From contig QNAU01000003.1 of assembly GCA_003641545.1 (NCBI GenBank), positions 1 to 18,113 on the forward strand: a DNA stretch of 18,113 bases, written 5' to 3'. A program made the position numbers and the translations under genes. This DNA is from Thermotoga sp. (lineage in GTDB: Bacteria; Thermotogota; Thermotogae; B21-G9). This document shows, one piece after another, positions 8,931 to 15,691 of the stretch. Positions within the stretch are counted from its first letter, which is position 1. Each line of letters opens with the position of its first letter. The notes under the pieces are model-generated. The model was not told where the DNA came from and made no database searches. It worked only from the letters and a program-made list of their open reading frames with translations.

Positions 8931-8941
8931 TTAAAAATGGT

Positions 8942-9016
8942 TGGGGTGTAGCCAAATGGTAAGGCAGTGGACTTTGGATCCACCATTTGGAGGTTCGAAT
9001 CCTCCCACCCCAGCCA
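8942..9016 (+). tRNA. tRNA-Gln (anticodon TTG)
   Basis: Seventy-five nucleotides fold as a complete tRNA. The acceptor stem TGGGGTG (8942-8948) pairs with CACCCCA (9006-9012), with discriminator G and an encoded CCA (9014-9016). The D arm contains AAATGGTAAGGC. The anticodon stem GTGGA/TCCAC (8967-8971 and 8979-8983) holds the loop CTTTGGA, giving anticodon TTG at 8974-8976, which reads glutamine CAA and, by wobble, CAG. The T arm contains GGTTCGAATCC. It has its own promoter, faces the surrounding - strand genes, and is followed at once by a T-run. It contains A58 in the T loop, the base modified by the nearby TrmI, but that holds for nearly all tRNAs. Confidence 0.97.
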
Positions 9017-9023
9017 TTTTTTT
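9017..9023 (+). terminator. T-run ending the tRNA-Gln transcript
   Basis: Seven T residues follow the CCA without a gap. I see no separate hairpin, so the tRNA acceptor and T stems may serve as the GC-rich structure of an intrinsic terminator. This keeps transcription from running antisense into the convergent PPIase gene that ends at 9035. Confidence 0.5.
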
Positions 9024-9034
9024 GAATCATTTCA

Positions 9035-11071
9035 TCACTTCTCAGATTCCGTTGTGGATGTCGTCTCCGTGGATTGCAGAGTGGTTGGGGTCGAACTTGA
9101 TGTGGCTTTTGTGGTTTCGATCATACTTTCTGCATCCTTTATCAGTTCGTCTATATCCGGATAATTCGGGGATATTTCCTTCAGTTTCTTCAGATACCTG
9201 AGTTCCTCCTGATAATCCCTCATATCCCTTGAAAGTGAAACCAGCGTCTCGAGAGCTTGAACCTTCAGATCGGTCGAAGCTTTCTCGTCGAACGTCAGCA
9301 TTTCGAGTCCGAGTTTCACACTGAAGATTTGTGGAAGTAGCTGATTCTTGTAGGTTTCCATTATCTCAGGATCGGATATGTAGGGTTTCATATCCTCATA
9401 CTTCATCTGGTAGAACCTCAAACTCACGGAAAGATCGGTTGGATCGTAATTGTGTAGTTTCGAGACAACCGTTTTCGAGTAAGGAGCTATCTCGTAGAGC
9501 GCACGAAGAACTCTCTTTATCTTTTCTTTGTAATCTTCAGAAAGTTTGTCATACTTCTCCGCCAGTTTTTTTGCATCTTCAGGGGTCACATTTTCCTTTT
9601 CCATCTCCTCGCTCATCCTCTTAAGAGTCTGCGCATCCCTGTAGCTCATCTTTTCCTGGAACAATCTTTGATACTCAGTTCCGGTTGCGTTTCCCAACTT
9701 TTCATCCAGCTCCTCTATCTTCGCCTCTATCTCCTTATCATCCATCTCGAGCAGGTTCTTCGGAACACTGTTCGACAGGGTGTAGTATCTTCTGTACTTG
9801 CTCGCCTTTTCCGAAACCTCGTTCAGTTTCTTCTCCATGACGTTCACATACAGGGTGAGAATCGTTGGATCGACATCCGTGTTTATGACGGTGGTGGAAG
9901 TCGTCGATTCAGATGTTATCCTGCTTTCGAGTTTTTTCAAGAAAGCGTCAAGTTTCTCGTCTGTGTATGTCGATGGTGTGGAACTCACAATCGTGTAGTA
10001 TTCATCGTACAGTCTGAGAGATTCATCCTCGAAGAGATACGATATATCCTCCTTCTTCTTGTACCCATCGAGCCATTCTTTGAACTTCTCACGTGCGATC
10101 TTGTTTTCGACATCCTTGTAAGCCTGGGTCGCCTCTTTCAAATCGTCGAAGGTATCTATGATCTTTCTATCTTCAACATCTATTATGTGCCAACCGTAGG
10201 CACTTTCAACGGGACCCACCGGTTCGTTGAGGGTTGCCGAAAAGGCAGCCTCGGCAAAGTTTGGATCGAGGCTGATCTTGGTGAGCCATCCGAGTTCTCC
10301 ACCTTCTTTCTTGGTGTCCTCATCTAAGGAGTATTCACTCGCAGCCTTGGTGAAATCGATCTCACCGGACTTTATCTTCGTCAAGACCTCCTCAGCTTTC
10401 TCCTTCGAATCCAAAAGTATGTGCTTAACCTTCACCTTGTCGTAGTTTTCCTTTATCTCATCCTTGTGTTCCTCGAAGTATCTCTTCACATCATCCTCAC
10501 TGACTTTCGCAACTGCGGTTTTTACCTTATTTTTCACGAGTTCCACGAGGACACCTTGGGCTATCTTCTTCTTGAAGGCATCTATACTTCCGTATCTTTG
10601 AATTATGTAATTCTTCGTCTTCTCGTCCTTGGTGTATTTCTCGACTATCTTGTCTATCTGTTGATTCACTTCCTCCTCCTTCGGTCTCAAACCGTGTGTA
10701 TCCGCGTAATATAGGGTGACCTTGTCATCCAGAAGATCCCTGGCAGCCGTCAGCCTCATTATTGGACCTGTGAAAAGATCATCGTAGGACAAACCATATT
10801 GATAGTATATCTGTGTCATCGCTCTGACCCTATCCTCCAATTCGTATGGCATAACCCAGTATTGCCAATTCAGTGGTGTTCCTTCCTTGGTGAGGATCGC
10901 GACAGCATCCTCCGGGTTCGGTTTGTATTCGTTCGGTTTCACCGAAGGTCTTCTATAGCTCATGTACATGGCTATGGACCACCAGACTATTCCAAAGGTG
11001 AAAAATATGGCTATACCCCAGACTATGAGTCCTTTCCATTTTTTCACGAATTTCCTCATCCTTTTCAACAC
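9035..11071 (-). CDS. Membrane-anchored parvulin-type peptidyl-prolyl isomerase (SurA/PpiC-like)
   Basis: Probably a periplasm-facing folding factor that isomerises Xaa-Pro bonds in envelope proteins. The 678-residue protein has a basic N terminus, one membrane span (about 15-37), a SurA_N-like helical region (about 70-210), and a parvulin domain at about 213-303 with VKVKHILL, DFTKAASEYSLDEDTKKEGGELGWL and SAYGWHIIDVEDRK. After that comes an unusually long charged, mostly helical region (about 305-650) with coiled-coil or TPR-like character, then a tail of about 25 residues that is nearly all Ser, Thr, Pro and Glu. The frame starts with GTG (11071) directly followed by TTG. AAGGAG stands one base before the GTG and four before the TTG, so initiation at the TTG (11068) or the ATG at 11059 is possible. 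It has its own near-consensus promoter upstream and ends 18 bases past the convergent tRNA. Confidence 0.9.
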   Translation of the reverse strand: MLKRMRKFVKKWKGLIVWGIAIFFTFGIVWWSIAMYMSYRRPSVKPNEYKPNPEDAVAILTKEGTPLNWQYWVMPYELEDRVRAMTQIYYQYGLSYDDLFTGPIMRLTAARDLLDDKVTLYYADTHGLRPKEEEVNQQIDKIVEKYTKDEKTKNYIIQRYGSIDAFKKKIAQGVLVELVKNKVKTAVAKVSEDDVKRYFEEHKDEIKENYDKVKVKHILLDSKEKAEEVLTKIKSGEIDFTKAASEYSLDEDTKKEGGELGWLTKISLDPNFAEAAFSATLNEPVGPVESAYGWHIIDVEDRKIIDTFDDLKEATQAYKDVENKIAREKFKEWLDGYKKKEDISYLFEDESLRLYDEYYTIVSSTPSTYTDEKLDAFLKKLESRITSESTTSTTVINTDVDPTILTLYVNVMEKKLNEVSEKASKYRRYYTLSNSVPKNLLEMDDKEIEAKIEELDEKLGNATGTEYQRLFQEKMSYRDAQTLKRMSEEMEKENVTPEDAKKLAEKYDKLSEDYKEKIKRVLRALYEIAPYSKTVVSKLHNYDPTDLSVSLRFYQMKYEDMKPYISDPEIMETYKNQLLPQIFSVKLGLEMLTFDEKASTDLKVQALETLVSLSRDMRDYQEELRYLKKLKEISPNYPDIDELIKDAESMIETTKATSSSTPTTLQSTETTSTTESEK

Positions 11072-11142
11072 TCTCCTTTCCCACTTACAGTTGTTTTTTC
11101 ACGGATTTTCCAGGATTCTGATCGATACTCAGGCTGAGGAAG

Positions 11143-11171
11143 ATTATACTCACTGCTGTGGAATTTTTCAA
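11143..11171 (-). promoter_or_regulatory. Sigma-A type promoter of the PPIase gene
   Basis: Read on the - strand: -35 TTGAAA (11166-11171), a 17-base spacer and a perfect -10 TATAAT (11143-11148). The start point would be near 11136, leaving a 5' leader of about 65 bases before the GTG at 11071. This separates the PPIase from the upstream aminotransferase as at least partly independent transcription. Confidence 0.8.
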
Positions 11172-11175
11172 ACCC

Positions 11176-11198
11176 GAGGAATTCCTCACCGATGGTGA
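11176..11198. repeat. Two adjacent inverted repeats after the aminotransferase gene
   Basis: A perfect 12-base palindrome GAGGAATTCCTC (11176-11187) abuts a small hairpin TCACC-GAT-GGTGA (11186-11198). They lie between the aminotransferase stop and the -35 of the PPIase promoter. There is no T-run, so a standard terminator is not shown. An operator or a weak pausing structure is possible, and chance cannot be excluded. Confidence 0.3.
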
Positions 11199-11204
11199 AG
11201 ATCA

Positions 11205-12350
11205 TCAGAAATATCTCAATTTTTCTCTCACCATCTTTCTTTTCTTTCTCAATCCCACATTTGAAAGGTTCAGCTTTCCATCCCTCTCGATCACTCTTCT
11301 GAGCATTTCCATCTCTTCTTCGTTGAACCATTCTTCAGGATATTCGAACCACTTTCCAAAGCTTTCATCACCCTTGAAGATCTTTCCCTTGTAAATCTCT
11401 TCAAGCATTCTGAATTTTTCATTCTTCACTCCATCACCTATCTTGTATTCTCTTTCCTCATCTTCAAAATATGCAGTGTTTATCGCCACCAATCCTGCAG
11501 CATTCCCAGTTAAGAACGCGGCATCCGCCTCCAGGAATTCCTCCCTCGTTATCTTCTCCCTCTTCACCTTCATTCCCATCCTCTCCGCTATGATCTCTAT
11601 CTTCTGCATGGTGAAACCAGGGAGTGCCAGAGGTTTTCCTTTCTCATCCACCATGGGAGGGGTTTTCAAGATGTCTCCCTTTATTATTCCAACATTCTCG
11701 CCACTTCCCTCGACTATCGTATCCTCATCATCGAGGAACAACGCCTCATCGTATCCCAACTCTTTGGCTTTCAACTTCATCTTTATCGAGAGAGGATAAT
11801 TCGAGGATGCCTTCAAGTTGGCGAATGGAAGGTATCTTTTTATCTTCGGTATCCACACCCTTATGCCCTCCTTCTCCGCCCTTTCCCCGAGATAGAGGTT
11901 CATCGGTATAAGGTAGGTTATTATTTCGAATTCCAACTCGACCCCAAGTCCTATGTTCTCTACCGGTTTGGCAACGAAGAAGGGTCTGACGTAGACCATG
12001 TTGTATTCCTTCCCGTTGTGGAGTATCTTCCCATCCTCCGTTGTGTCATAACCGGATGCCACCATGAGTGCCATGATGCCACCCACGAGTTCCTCGATAT
12101 CGTATTTCGGAAGTTCGAATCCAAGACCCTCAGCCGTCCAGAAGAGTCTTTTAAGGTTCAAATCTGGATGCATCATTCCTATGGTCCACTTACCTTCCCT
12201 GAAGATCGGTCTCGCGTGGGTTCCCTCGAATCCGGACAATCCATATTGCACAGAATAACTCGCAACGGATATGTTGACATCCTTCAGGGGCACTATCTCA
12301 TCGATCCCAACGAGGGCTAAAAGTTTATCATTTCGTAGATTCAGATCCAT
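11205..12350 (-). CDS. Class IV PLP aminotransferase, branched-chain (IlvE-like) type
   Basis: A cytoplasmic enzyme of fold-type IV that most resembles branched-chain amino acid aminotransferases, which interconvert Val, Leu and Ile with their 2-oxo acids. The 381-residue protein shows YGLSGFEGTHARP (36-48), a PDLNLKRL segment, YVRPFF, then FANLKASSNYPLS with the probable PLP Lys180, then YDEALFLDDEDTIVEGSGENVGI (about 200-222), the usual EG..EN signature. The distance between these motifs and the length are closer to the long BCAT form than to the 300-residue one. A basic C-terminal tail (RKKRKMVREKLRYF) extends past the usual end. The open frame reaches back to 12581, but that region is poor coding sequence and overlaps the divergent gene. 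The ATG at 12350 has an excellent ribosome binding site. D-amino acid aminotransferase or aminodeoxychorismate lyase are less likely alternatives. Confidence 0.9.
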   Translation of the reverse strand: MDLNLRNDKLLALVGIDEIVPLKDVNISVASYSVQYGLSGFEGTHARPIFREGKWTIGMMHPDLNLKRLFWTAEGLGFELPKYDIEELVGGIMALMVASGYDTTEDGKILHNGKEYNMVYVRPFFVAKPVENIGLGVELEFEIITYLIPMNLYLGERAEKEGIRVWIPKIKRYLPFANLKASSNYPLSIKMKLKAKELGYDEALFLDDEDTIVEGSGENVGIIKGDILKTPPMVDEKGKPLALPGFTMQKIEIIAERMGMKVKREKITREEFLEADAAFLTGNAAGLVAINTAYFEDEEREYKIGDGVKNEKFRMLEEIYKGKIFKGDESFGKWFEYPEEWFNEEEMEMLRRVIERDGKLNLSNVGLRKKRKMVREKLRYF

Positions 12351-12354
12351 CCTT

Positions 12355-12363
12355 TCACCTCCC
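12355..12363 (-). promoter_or_regulatory. Ribosome binding site deciding the aminotransferase start
   Basis: On the - strand, GGGAGGTGA lies four bases before the ATG at 12350 (GGGAGGTGAAAGGATG). It is the strongest such site nearby and rules out the upstream codons of the same frame. Confidence 0.85.
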
Positions 12364-12369
12364 GTTGGA

Positions 12370-12378
12370 ATCATAGCA
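12370..12378 (-). promoter_or_regulatory. Possible extended -10 of the aminotransferase gene
   Basis: Read on the - strand, TGCTATGAT is a TGn-extended -10 (TATGAT, 12370-12375). The predicted start near 12363 would give a very short leader that still includes the ribosome binding site. There is no good -35, so this is tentative. A closely similar string occurs upstream of thrC. Confidence 0.4.
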
Positions 12379-12438
12379 CACGTAGTCGAACTCACCCCAA
12401 TTTGATACACTTTGAAAAAATATGAAGGGGTGATCCAT

Positions 12439-12855
12439 GTGAAATTGAGATTCGTCATCTTCTCGATTCTCTCTATCATCATGGTGAGTGCGATTCTATC
12501 GAGGGGAATCGTGATCATCGAGATCGAAGATAGAATACCAGACAATCTGTTCAAACATTTCGGGACGAGATCGAAGAACATTCAAATTCTGAGGCTCACA
12601 TCGCGCGATTGTGAAGATCGGGAAGAAATGGTTCTGATCGTGAAGGGATGGATCTTCGGGGGGAGCGGGACCGGAGTTGGTGAAGAGGTTGTGGATGAAC
12701 TGAATGTGATCGGTCGGAAGATTTCAACGATGATGAAAGTTCATTTGAAAAGAAAGGGGATGTATCTGAACCTCGGACCATATCTTTTGATCCTCCCATC
12801 GGACGTTGAGAGATTGAAGGTCATAGGTCTGGAGGTGAAGATCGACGATCTCTGA
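12439..12855 (+). CDS. Small exported or membrane-anchored protein of unknown function
   Basis: I do not recognise this family. The GTG start at 12439 gives 138 residues and is favoured because AAGGGGTGATC stands just upstream at good spacing; the frame could also begin at a TTG at 12412. The protein opens with a signal or anchor (VKLRFVIFSILSIIMVSAIL, about residues 1-21). The remainder is a mixed alpha/beta domain of about 115 residues, with a glycine-rich loop FGGSGTGVGEE (about 73-83), a single Cys and a hydrophobic strand LGPYLLILP near the end. It is transcribed away from the aminotransferase, from an 88-base gap, and runs head-on into the glycoside hydrolase gene. The two stop codons touch (TGA at 12853-12855, then the opposite-strand stop at 12856-12858). 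Likely a real gene because of its ribosome binding site, signal sequence and exact fit in the gap. Confidence 0.7.
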   Translation: MKLRFVIFSILSIIMVSAILSRGIVIIEIEDRIPDNLFKHFGTRSKNIQILRLTSRDCEDREEMVLIVKGWIFGGSGTGVGEEVVDELNVIGRKISTMMKVHLKRKGMYLNLGPYLLILPSDVERLKVIGLEVKIDDL

Positions 12856-14106
12856 TCATCTCACAACGAAGGCAAGATCCGGTAATTCTGGGACTTTCAC
12901 GGTGCAGTGATTCTCACACTCTAACTGTTCCGTGTATAGAACTTTGAAATCTTCTGTATCGATCCACAGAATTTCCTTGAACCGATCAGGTAGATTTTTT
13001 ATCCTGATCTTTCTTCCTTTCACGTCGGGTATGTATCCTATCATGCATCTGTCGAACATGCCGACGAAGATTTCAGAATCGTACTCGAAGAATTTTTCAG
13101 CCTTTCCGAGATAAGCCAGTTTATCCATTCCGACGAATTTCGCAAAATCGGAATAAGCTTTGTAGGTTTTCAAGTCTTCATCCGTCGCATCACCGTAAGG
13201 ATCGTATTTGTGCGTCCAGAGCCAAGCGGGTATCTTGGCGGTCAAAAAAGTCCACAGAAATGTTCTGATGAACCTCCCCCTCTCCTTGTAATCCTTCTTC
13301 GGGGCGAATTCACCGATCACCACCGGTTTATCGTATCTCTCCGTCAAATCTATGTATTTTCTGGCTACCTTCGGAATTTGTCTCCATTCCATGACAGAAT
13401 AAGTGTGTATCTGTATCAGATCGACTTCTCTGTTCAAATCATCCCAGAAGTTGTCACCCGTGAGTGACTCGGTTATGAGATGCTTTTCATCGAGCGATCT
13501 TATGTAATCTCTCATCATCTTGAACCAGTTCAAAGCCTTATCTTTCCAGATGAAGAAGAATCTCGCGATACCATCCAACTCGTTGATGGGTTCCCACGCA
13601 AAGAGTGCCGATGAGTTCTTATACCTCTCAACGATGAATTTAATTCTCCTTTTCTCATATTCTATCGAGGCATCGTTCGTGTAAAGTTCGATAGGATGCT
13701 TTACAATCCCTCCATTCTTCAGATTGTACGCACTCTCGTTCCACTTGAATCTGAAGGCATAATGATCGAATAGCGCCAACATTATCTTGATCTTCAATTT
13801 TTCCGCACATTCGAACATCTCATCCATTCTCTTCAAATATCCCTCATCGTACTCTCCAAGTTTCGGTTCAAAAGCAGGTTCTGCAACGAAAACCCGGACA
13901 TAATCTATTCCGTGATCTTTCAACAACTTCATGTATTCACACGGGGATAGATTGTCCCTGTTGTTCTCATCGACGTATATGAAAAACCTGTTTATACCTA
14001 TGGGGAAGAAATACCTTCCATTCTTTTCCTGCGGAAGGTTTGAACCAAGTATTATGGATGAGATAAAAAACATGGTGAAGAATACGATCATCATTACCTT
14101 CATCAT
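12856..14106 (-). CDS. Secreted clan GH-A glycoside hydrolase (GH5-like)
   Basis: Probably a retaining endo-glycosidase acting on a beta-linked polysaccharide; substrate unknown, with a beta-mannanase or cellulase-like activity among the possibilities. The 416-residue protein has a signal peptide (hydrophobic to about residue 21, cleavage near ILGSN) and a TIM-barrel catalytic domain. The conserved strand ends are YVRVFV (69-74, conserved Arg71), the acid/base motif WEPINE (171-176, Glu176), IQIHTYS (231-237) and the nucleophile motif VIGEFAP (263-269, Glu266). Trp-rich WLWTHKYDP follows. The last 100 residues (after about 310) look like a small beta domain. The ATG at 14106 overlaps the thrC stop as ATGA, preceded by GGAG at good spacing. 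Sharing a transcript with threonine synthase is odd and may be only positional. Exact GH family membership needs a profile search. Confidence 0.85.
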   Translation of the reverse strand: MMKVMMIVFFTMFFISSIILGSNLPQEKNGRYFFPIGINRFFIYVDENNRDNLSPCEYMKLLKDHGIDYVRVFVAEPAFEPKLGEYDEGYLKRMDEMFECAEKLKIKIMLALFDHYAFRFKWNESAYNLKNGGIVKHPIELYTNDASIEYEKRRIKFIVERYKNSSALFAWEPINELDGIARFFFIWKDKALNWFKMMRDYIRSLDEKHLITESLTGDNFWDDLNREVDLIQIHTYSVMEWRQIPKVARKYIDLTERYDKPVVIGEFAPKKDYKERGRFIRTFLWTFLTAKIPAWLWTHKYDPYGDATDEDLKTYKAYSDFAKFVGMDKLAYLGKAEKFFEYDSEIFVGMFDRCMIGYIPDVKGRKIRIKNLPDRFKEILWIDTEDFKVLYTEQLECENHCTVKVPELPDLAFVVR

Positions 14107-15353
14107 TTTTTCTTCTCCATCCCATCGATGTAGTCCATGACCAGATCGAGCTTTGGTTTCACGGGATTTATTTCGACGAACCTCTCGATCGCTTTTACAT
14201 CTTTCAAACCGTTCCCCGTAACCACCAGGACGATCGTGTCATTCTTCGTGAAGAACCCTTCCTCGTTCAATTTCTTAAAACCGGCGTATGAAACGGCACC
14301 AGCTGGTTCTGCGAAAATGCCCGTCGATTCTGAGAGTTCCTTGACCGATCGTATTATCTCTTCATCACTCACACTCACGAAAAAACCACCACTTTTCTTG
14401 ACGTATTTGCACGCCTTTATTACATCCCTCGGTTTTCCAACGGATATGCTGTCAGCGATCGTCCTCGCGGGCATGTCAACTGGTTCGAACGGTTCACCTC
14501 TGTCAAATGCCCTTTTGACCGCATCGGCACCTTCTGCCTGGATTCCTATTATCTTCGGTATTCCACCTATGAGGTTGAGCTTGTAGAAGTCGTAGAAACC
14601 CTTGTATATGGAACTTACAACCGTTCCATCTCCCACACCGACTATCACGTAATCCGGAACATTCCAGTCAAGCTGAACTGCTATCTCCATCGCCCCGGTC
14701 TTCTTTCCCTCGAGAAGATACGGATTTATGGCGGAGTTCCTCGAATACCATCCCTTCATCTCACCGATTTTCATGGATACGTCAAACGCCTGATCATAAC
14801 TGCCATCTATCGGTATAACGTTGGCACCGTATATGAAGAGCTGGGATATCTTCGCTATTGGCGCAGAGGCTGGTAGGAATATGTACACATTCAAGTCAGT
14901 CGGTGCGGCAAGACCTGCGAGAGAACTCGCAGCATTTCCCGTGGATGCACAGTATATCGTGTCGTATCCCTTCTCGTATGCCTTCGTTATCGCGAGAGCA
15001 GATGCCCTATCTTTGTAGGATGCAGTGGGATTTCCACCGTCGTATTTCACGAACAATCTTCCGACCTTGAATTTTTCCGCGATGTCTGGAAATTCATACA
15101 GTGGTGTTCCACCGACTTTCAACTTCGTTCTGTAAGAACCTCTCTCGATGGGAAGGATTCCCTCGAACTGCCATATATCCGAGTTCTTGTCGAATTCCTC
15201 TTTGTTCACCTTTATTTCATCGTAGTCGTATATGACTTCCAGAGTGCCAAACCTTGGCCCACATTTTGGACAGGTGTATTCAACTTCATCTGCATCGTAG
15301 ATGCTTTTGCAACTTATACACCTCAATTTATACAAGGATAACCACCACCTCAT
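14103..15353 (-). CDS. thrC: Threonine synthase
   Basis: A PLP enzyme converting O-phosphohomoserine to threonine, the last step of threonine synthesis. The 416-residue protein begins with a zinc-ribbon-like N terminus CISC...CPKC (12-15 and 28-31) seen in this class of threonine synthases. It then has GGTPLYEF (81-88), the PLP lysine motif NPTASYKDRA (108-117, Lys114), the phosphate-binding ASTGNAASS, VGVGDGTVVSSIYKGF, FAEPAGAVSYAGF and VVTGNGLKD. The usual SVGTGNFG-like loop is covered by these variants, so activity is expected. The ATG at 15353 has AGGAG eight bases upstream; a TTG at 15335 preceded by GAGGTGGTGG is an alternative that would start exactly at CISC minus five residues. The start region overlaps the tail of a broken upstream gene by 26 bases, so thrC was once downstream in a longer operon. 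Confidence 0.95.
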   Translation of the reverse strand: MRWWLSLYKLRCISCKSIYDADEVEYTCPKCGPRFGTLEVIYDYDEIKVNKEEFDKNSDIWQFEGILPIERGSYRTKLKVGGTPLYEFPDIAEKFKVGRLFVKYDGGNPTASYKDRASALAITKAYEKGYDTIYCASTGNAASSLAGLAAPTDLNVYIFLPASAPIAKISQLFIYGANVIPIDGSYDQAFDVSMKIGEMKGWYSRNSAINPYLLEGKKTGAMEIAVQLDWNVPDYVIVGVGDGTVVSSIYKGFYDFYKLNLIGGIPKIIGIQAEGADAVKRAFDRGEPFEPVDMPARTIADSISVGKPRDVIKACKYVKKSGGFFVSVSDEEIIRSVKELSESTGIFAEPAGAVSYAGFKKLNEEGFFTKNDTIVLVVTGNGLKDVKAIERFVEINPVKPKLDLVMDYIDGMEKKK

Positions 15354-15570
15354 GGATTGTTCTCCTCATAATTCTAAGGTTGTCCATTCTTTCGATCAAT
15401 CTTGCCATTTCGTCCACCCCTATGGTTATCATAGCATACACGTGACCTGAATAATCGTTCTTCAAGGCGGATACGAAATACCTTCTCCTCCTCGAAGATC
15501 GTGCGGATTGTTTTTTCCTACCTTCGAGTTTCCAGAGACCACCGTTATGGACATAAACGAAGAAAGTCGC
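15328..15570 (-). pseudogene. C-terminal remnant of a gene upstream of thrC
   Basis: On the - strand a frame is open from just after a TAA (15571-15573) to a TAA at 15328-15330, with 80 codons and no credible start. The last 50 or so codons read like real protein: RRYFVSALKNDYSGHVYAMI, then TIGVDEMARLIERMDNL and RIMRRTIHEVVVILV, an alternating strand-helix-strand pattern that would suit the end of an ACT or Lrp-like regulatory domain. I cannot name the family. The upstream 25 or so codons (GGLWKLEGRKKQSARSSRR) look less like it and may be foreign sequence. The end overlaps the thrC start, as in a coupled operon, so the intact ancestor was probably cotranscribed with thrC. The rest of the 15354-15691 gap holds a possible insertion-sequence end and a direct repeat, annotated separately. 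Confidence 0.5.
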
Positions 15571-15586
15571 TTATGATTGGGATATG

Positions 15587-15619
15587 GGTCCTTTTTACAA
15601 CAAATTCTTGACACAGTCT
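15587..15619. mobile_element. Possible insertion-sequence end (IS256-like)
   Basis: Read on the - strand, this stretch starts GACTGTGTCAAGAATTTG and continues TTGTAAAAAGG. From memory, ends of IS256-family elements often have the form GA..GTGTCAAGAATTT.TGTAAA, with the interior on the low-coordinate side here. There is no transposase gene and no second end in the window, so at most it is a solo or deletion remnant between the broken gene and the restriction-modification pair. The call rests on remembered resemblance only. Confidence 0.25.
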
Positions 15620-15632
15620 TATCCTCTCGCAG

Positions 15633-15656
15633 GGTGTAAAATAACAGGTGTAAAAT
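15633..15656 (+). repeat. Tandem direct repeat upstream of the methyltransferase gene
   Basis: GGTGTAAAAT occurs at 15633-15642 and again at 15647-15656, a 14-base period with ACA shared before and after the second copy. The second copy runs into the palindrome TAAAATTTTA (15651-15660). They lie 36 bases before the methyltransferase start. Either TAAAAT could be a -10, but neither has a -35 at normal distance (TTGACA at 15608-15613 is 23 bases from the first). Operator sites or leftover mobile-element sequence are both possible. Confidence 0.45.
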
Positions 15657-15691
15657 TTTAATGAGAAAATTGCTATAGGAGAGGAAGCATC

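Noticed and set aside
8191..8934. A 247-codon open frame on the + strand
   Set aside because: It lies antisense to the kinase-like gene in a register that stays open because of biased codon use. It has no ribosome binding site and no recognisable motif, while the - strand protein is clearly real.
9668..10327. A 219-codon open frame on the + strand
   Set aside because: It is antisense to the PPIase gene, without ribosome binding site or domain, and the opposite strand encodes a well-supported parvulin protein.
12351..12581. N-terminal extension of the aminotransferase by 77 residues
   Set aside because: The extension overlaps the divergent small gene and its promoter region and has no family resemblance. 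The ATG at 12350 has a near-perfect ribosome binding site.
15608..15642. TTGACA with TAAAAT as the restriction operon promoter
   Set aside because: The spacer is 23 bases, far from the 16-18 that sigma-A uses, so it cannot be called a normal promoter.
15633..15656. Direct repeats as a CRISPR array
   Set aside because: There are only two 10-base copies four bases apart, with no spacers of proper length and no cas genes.
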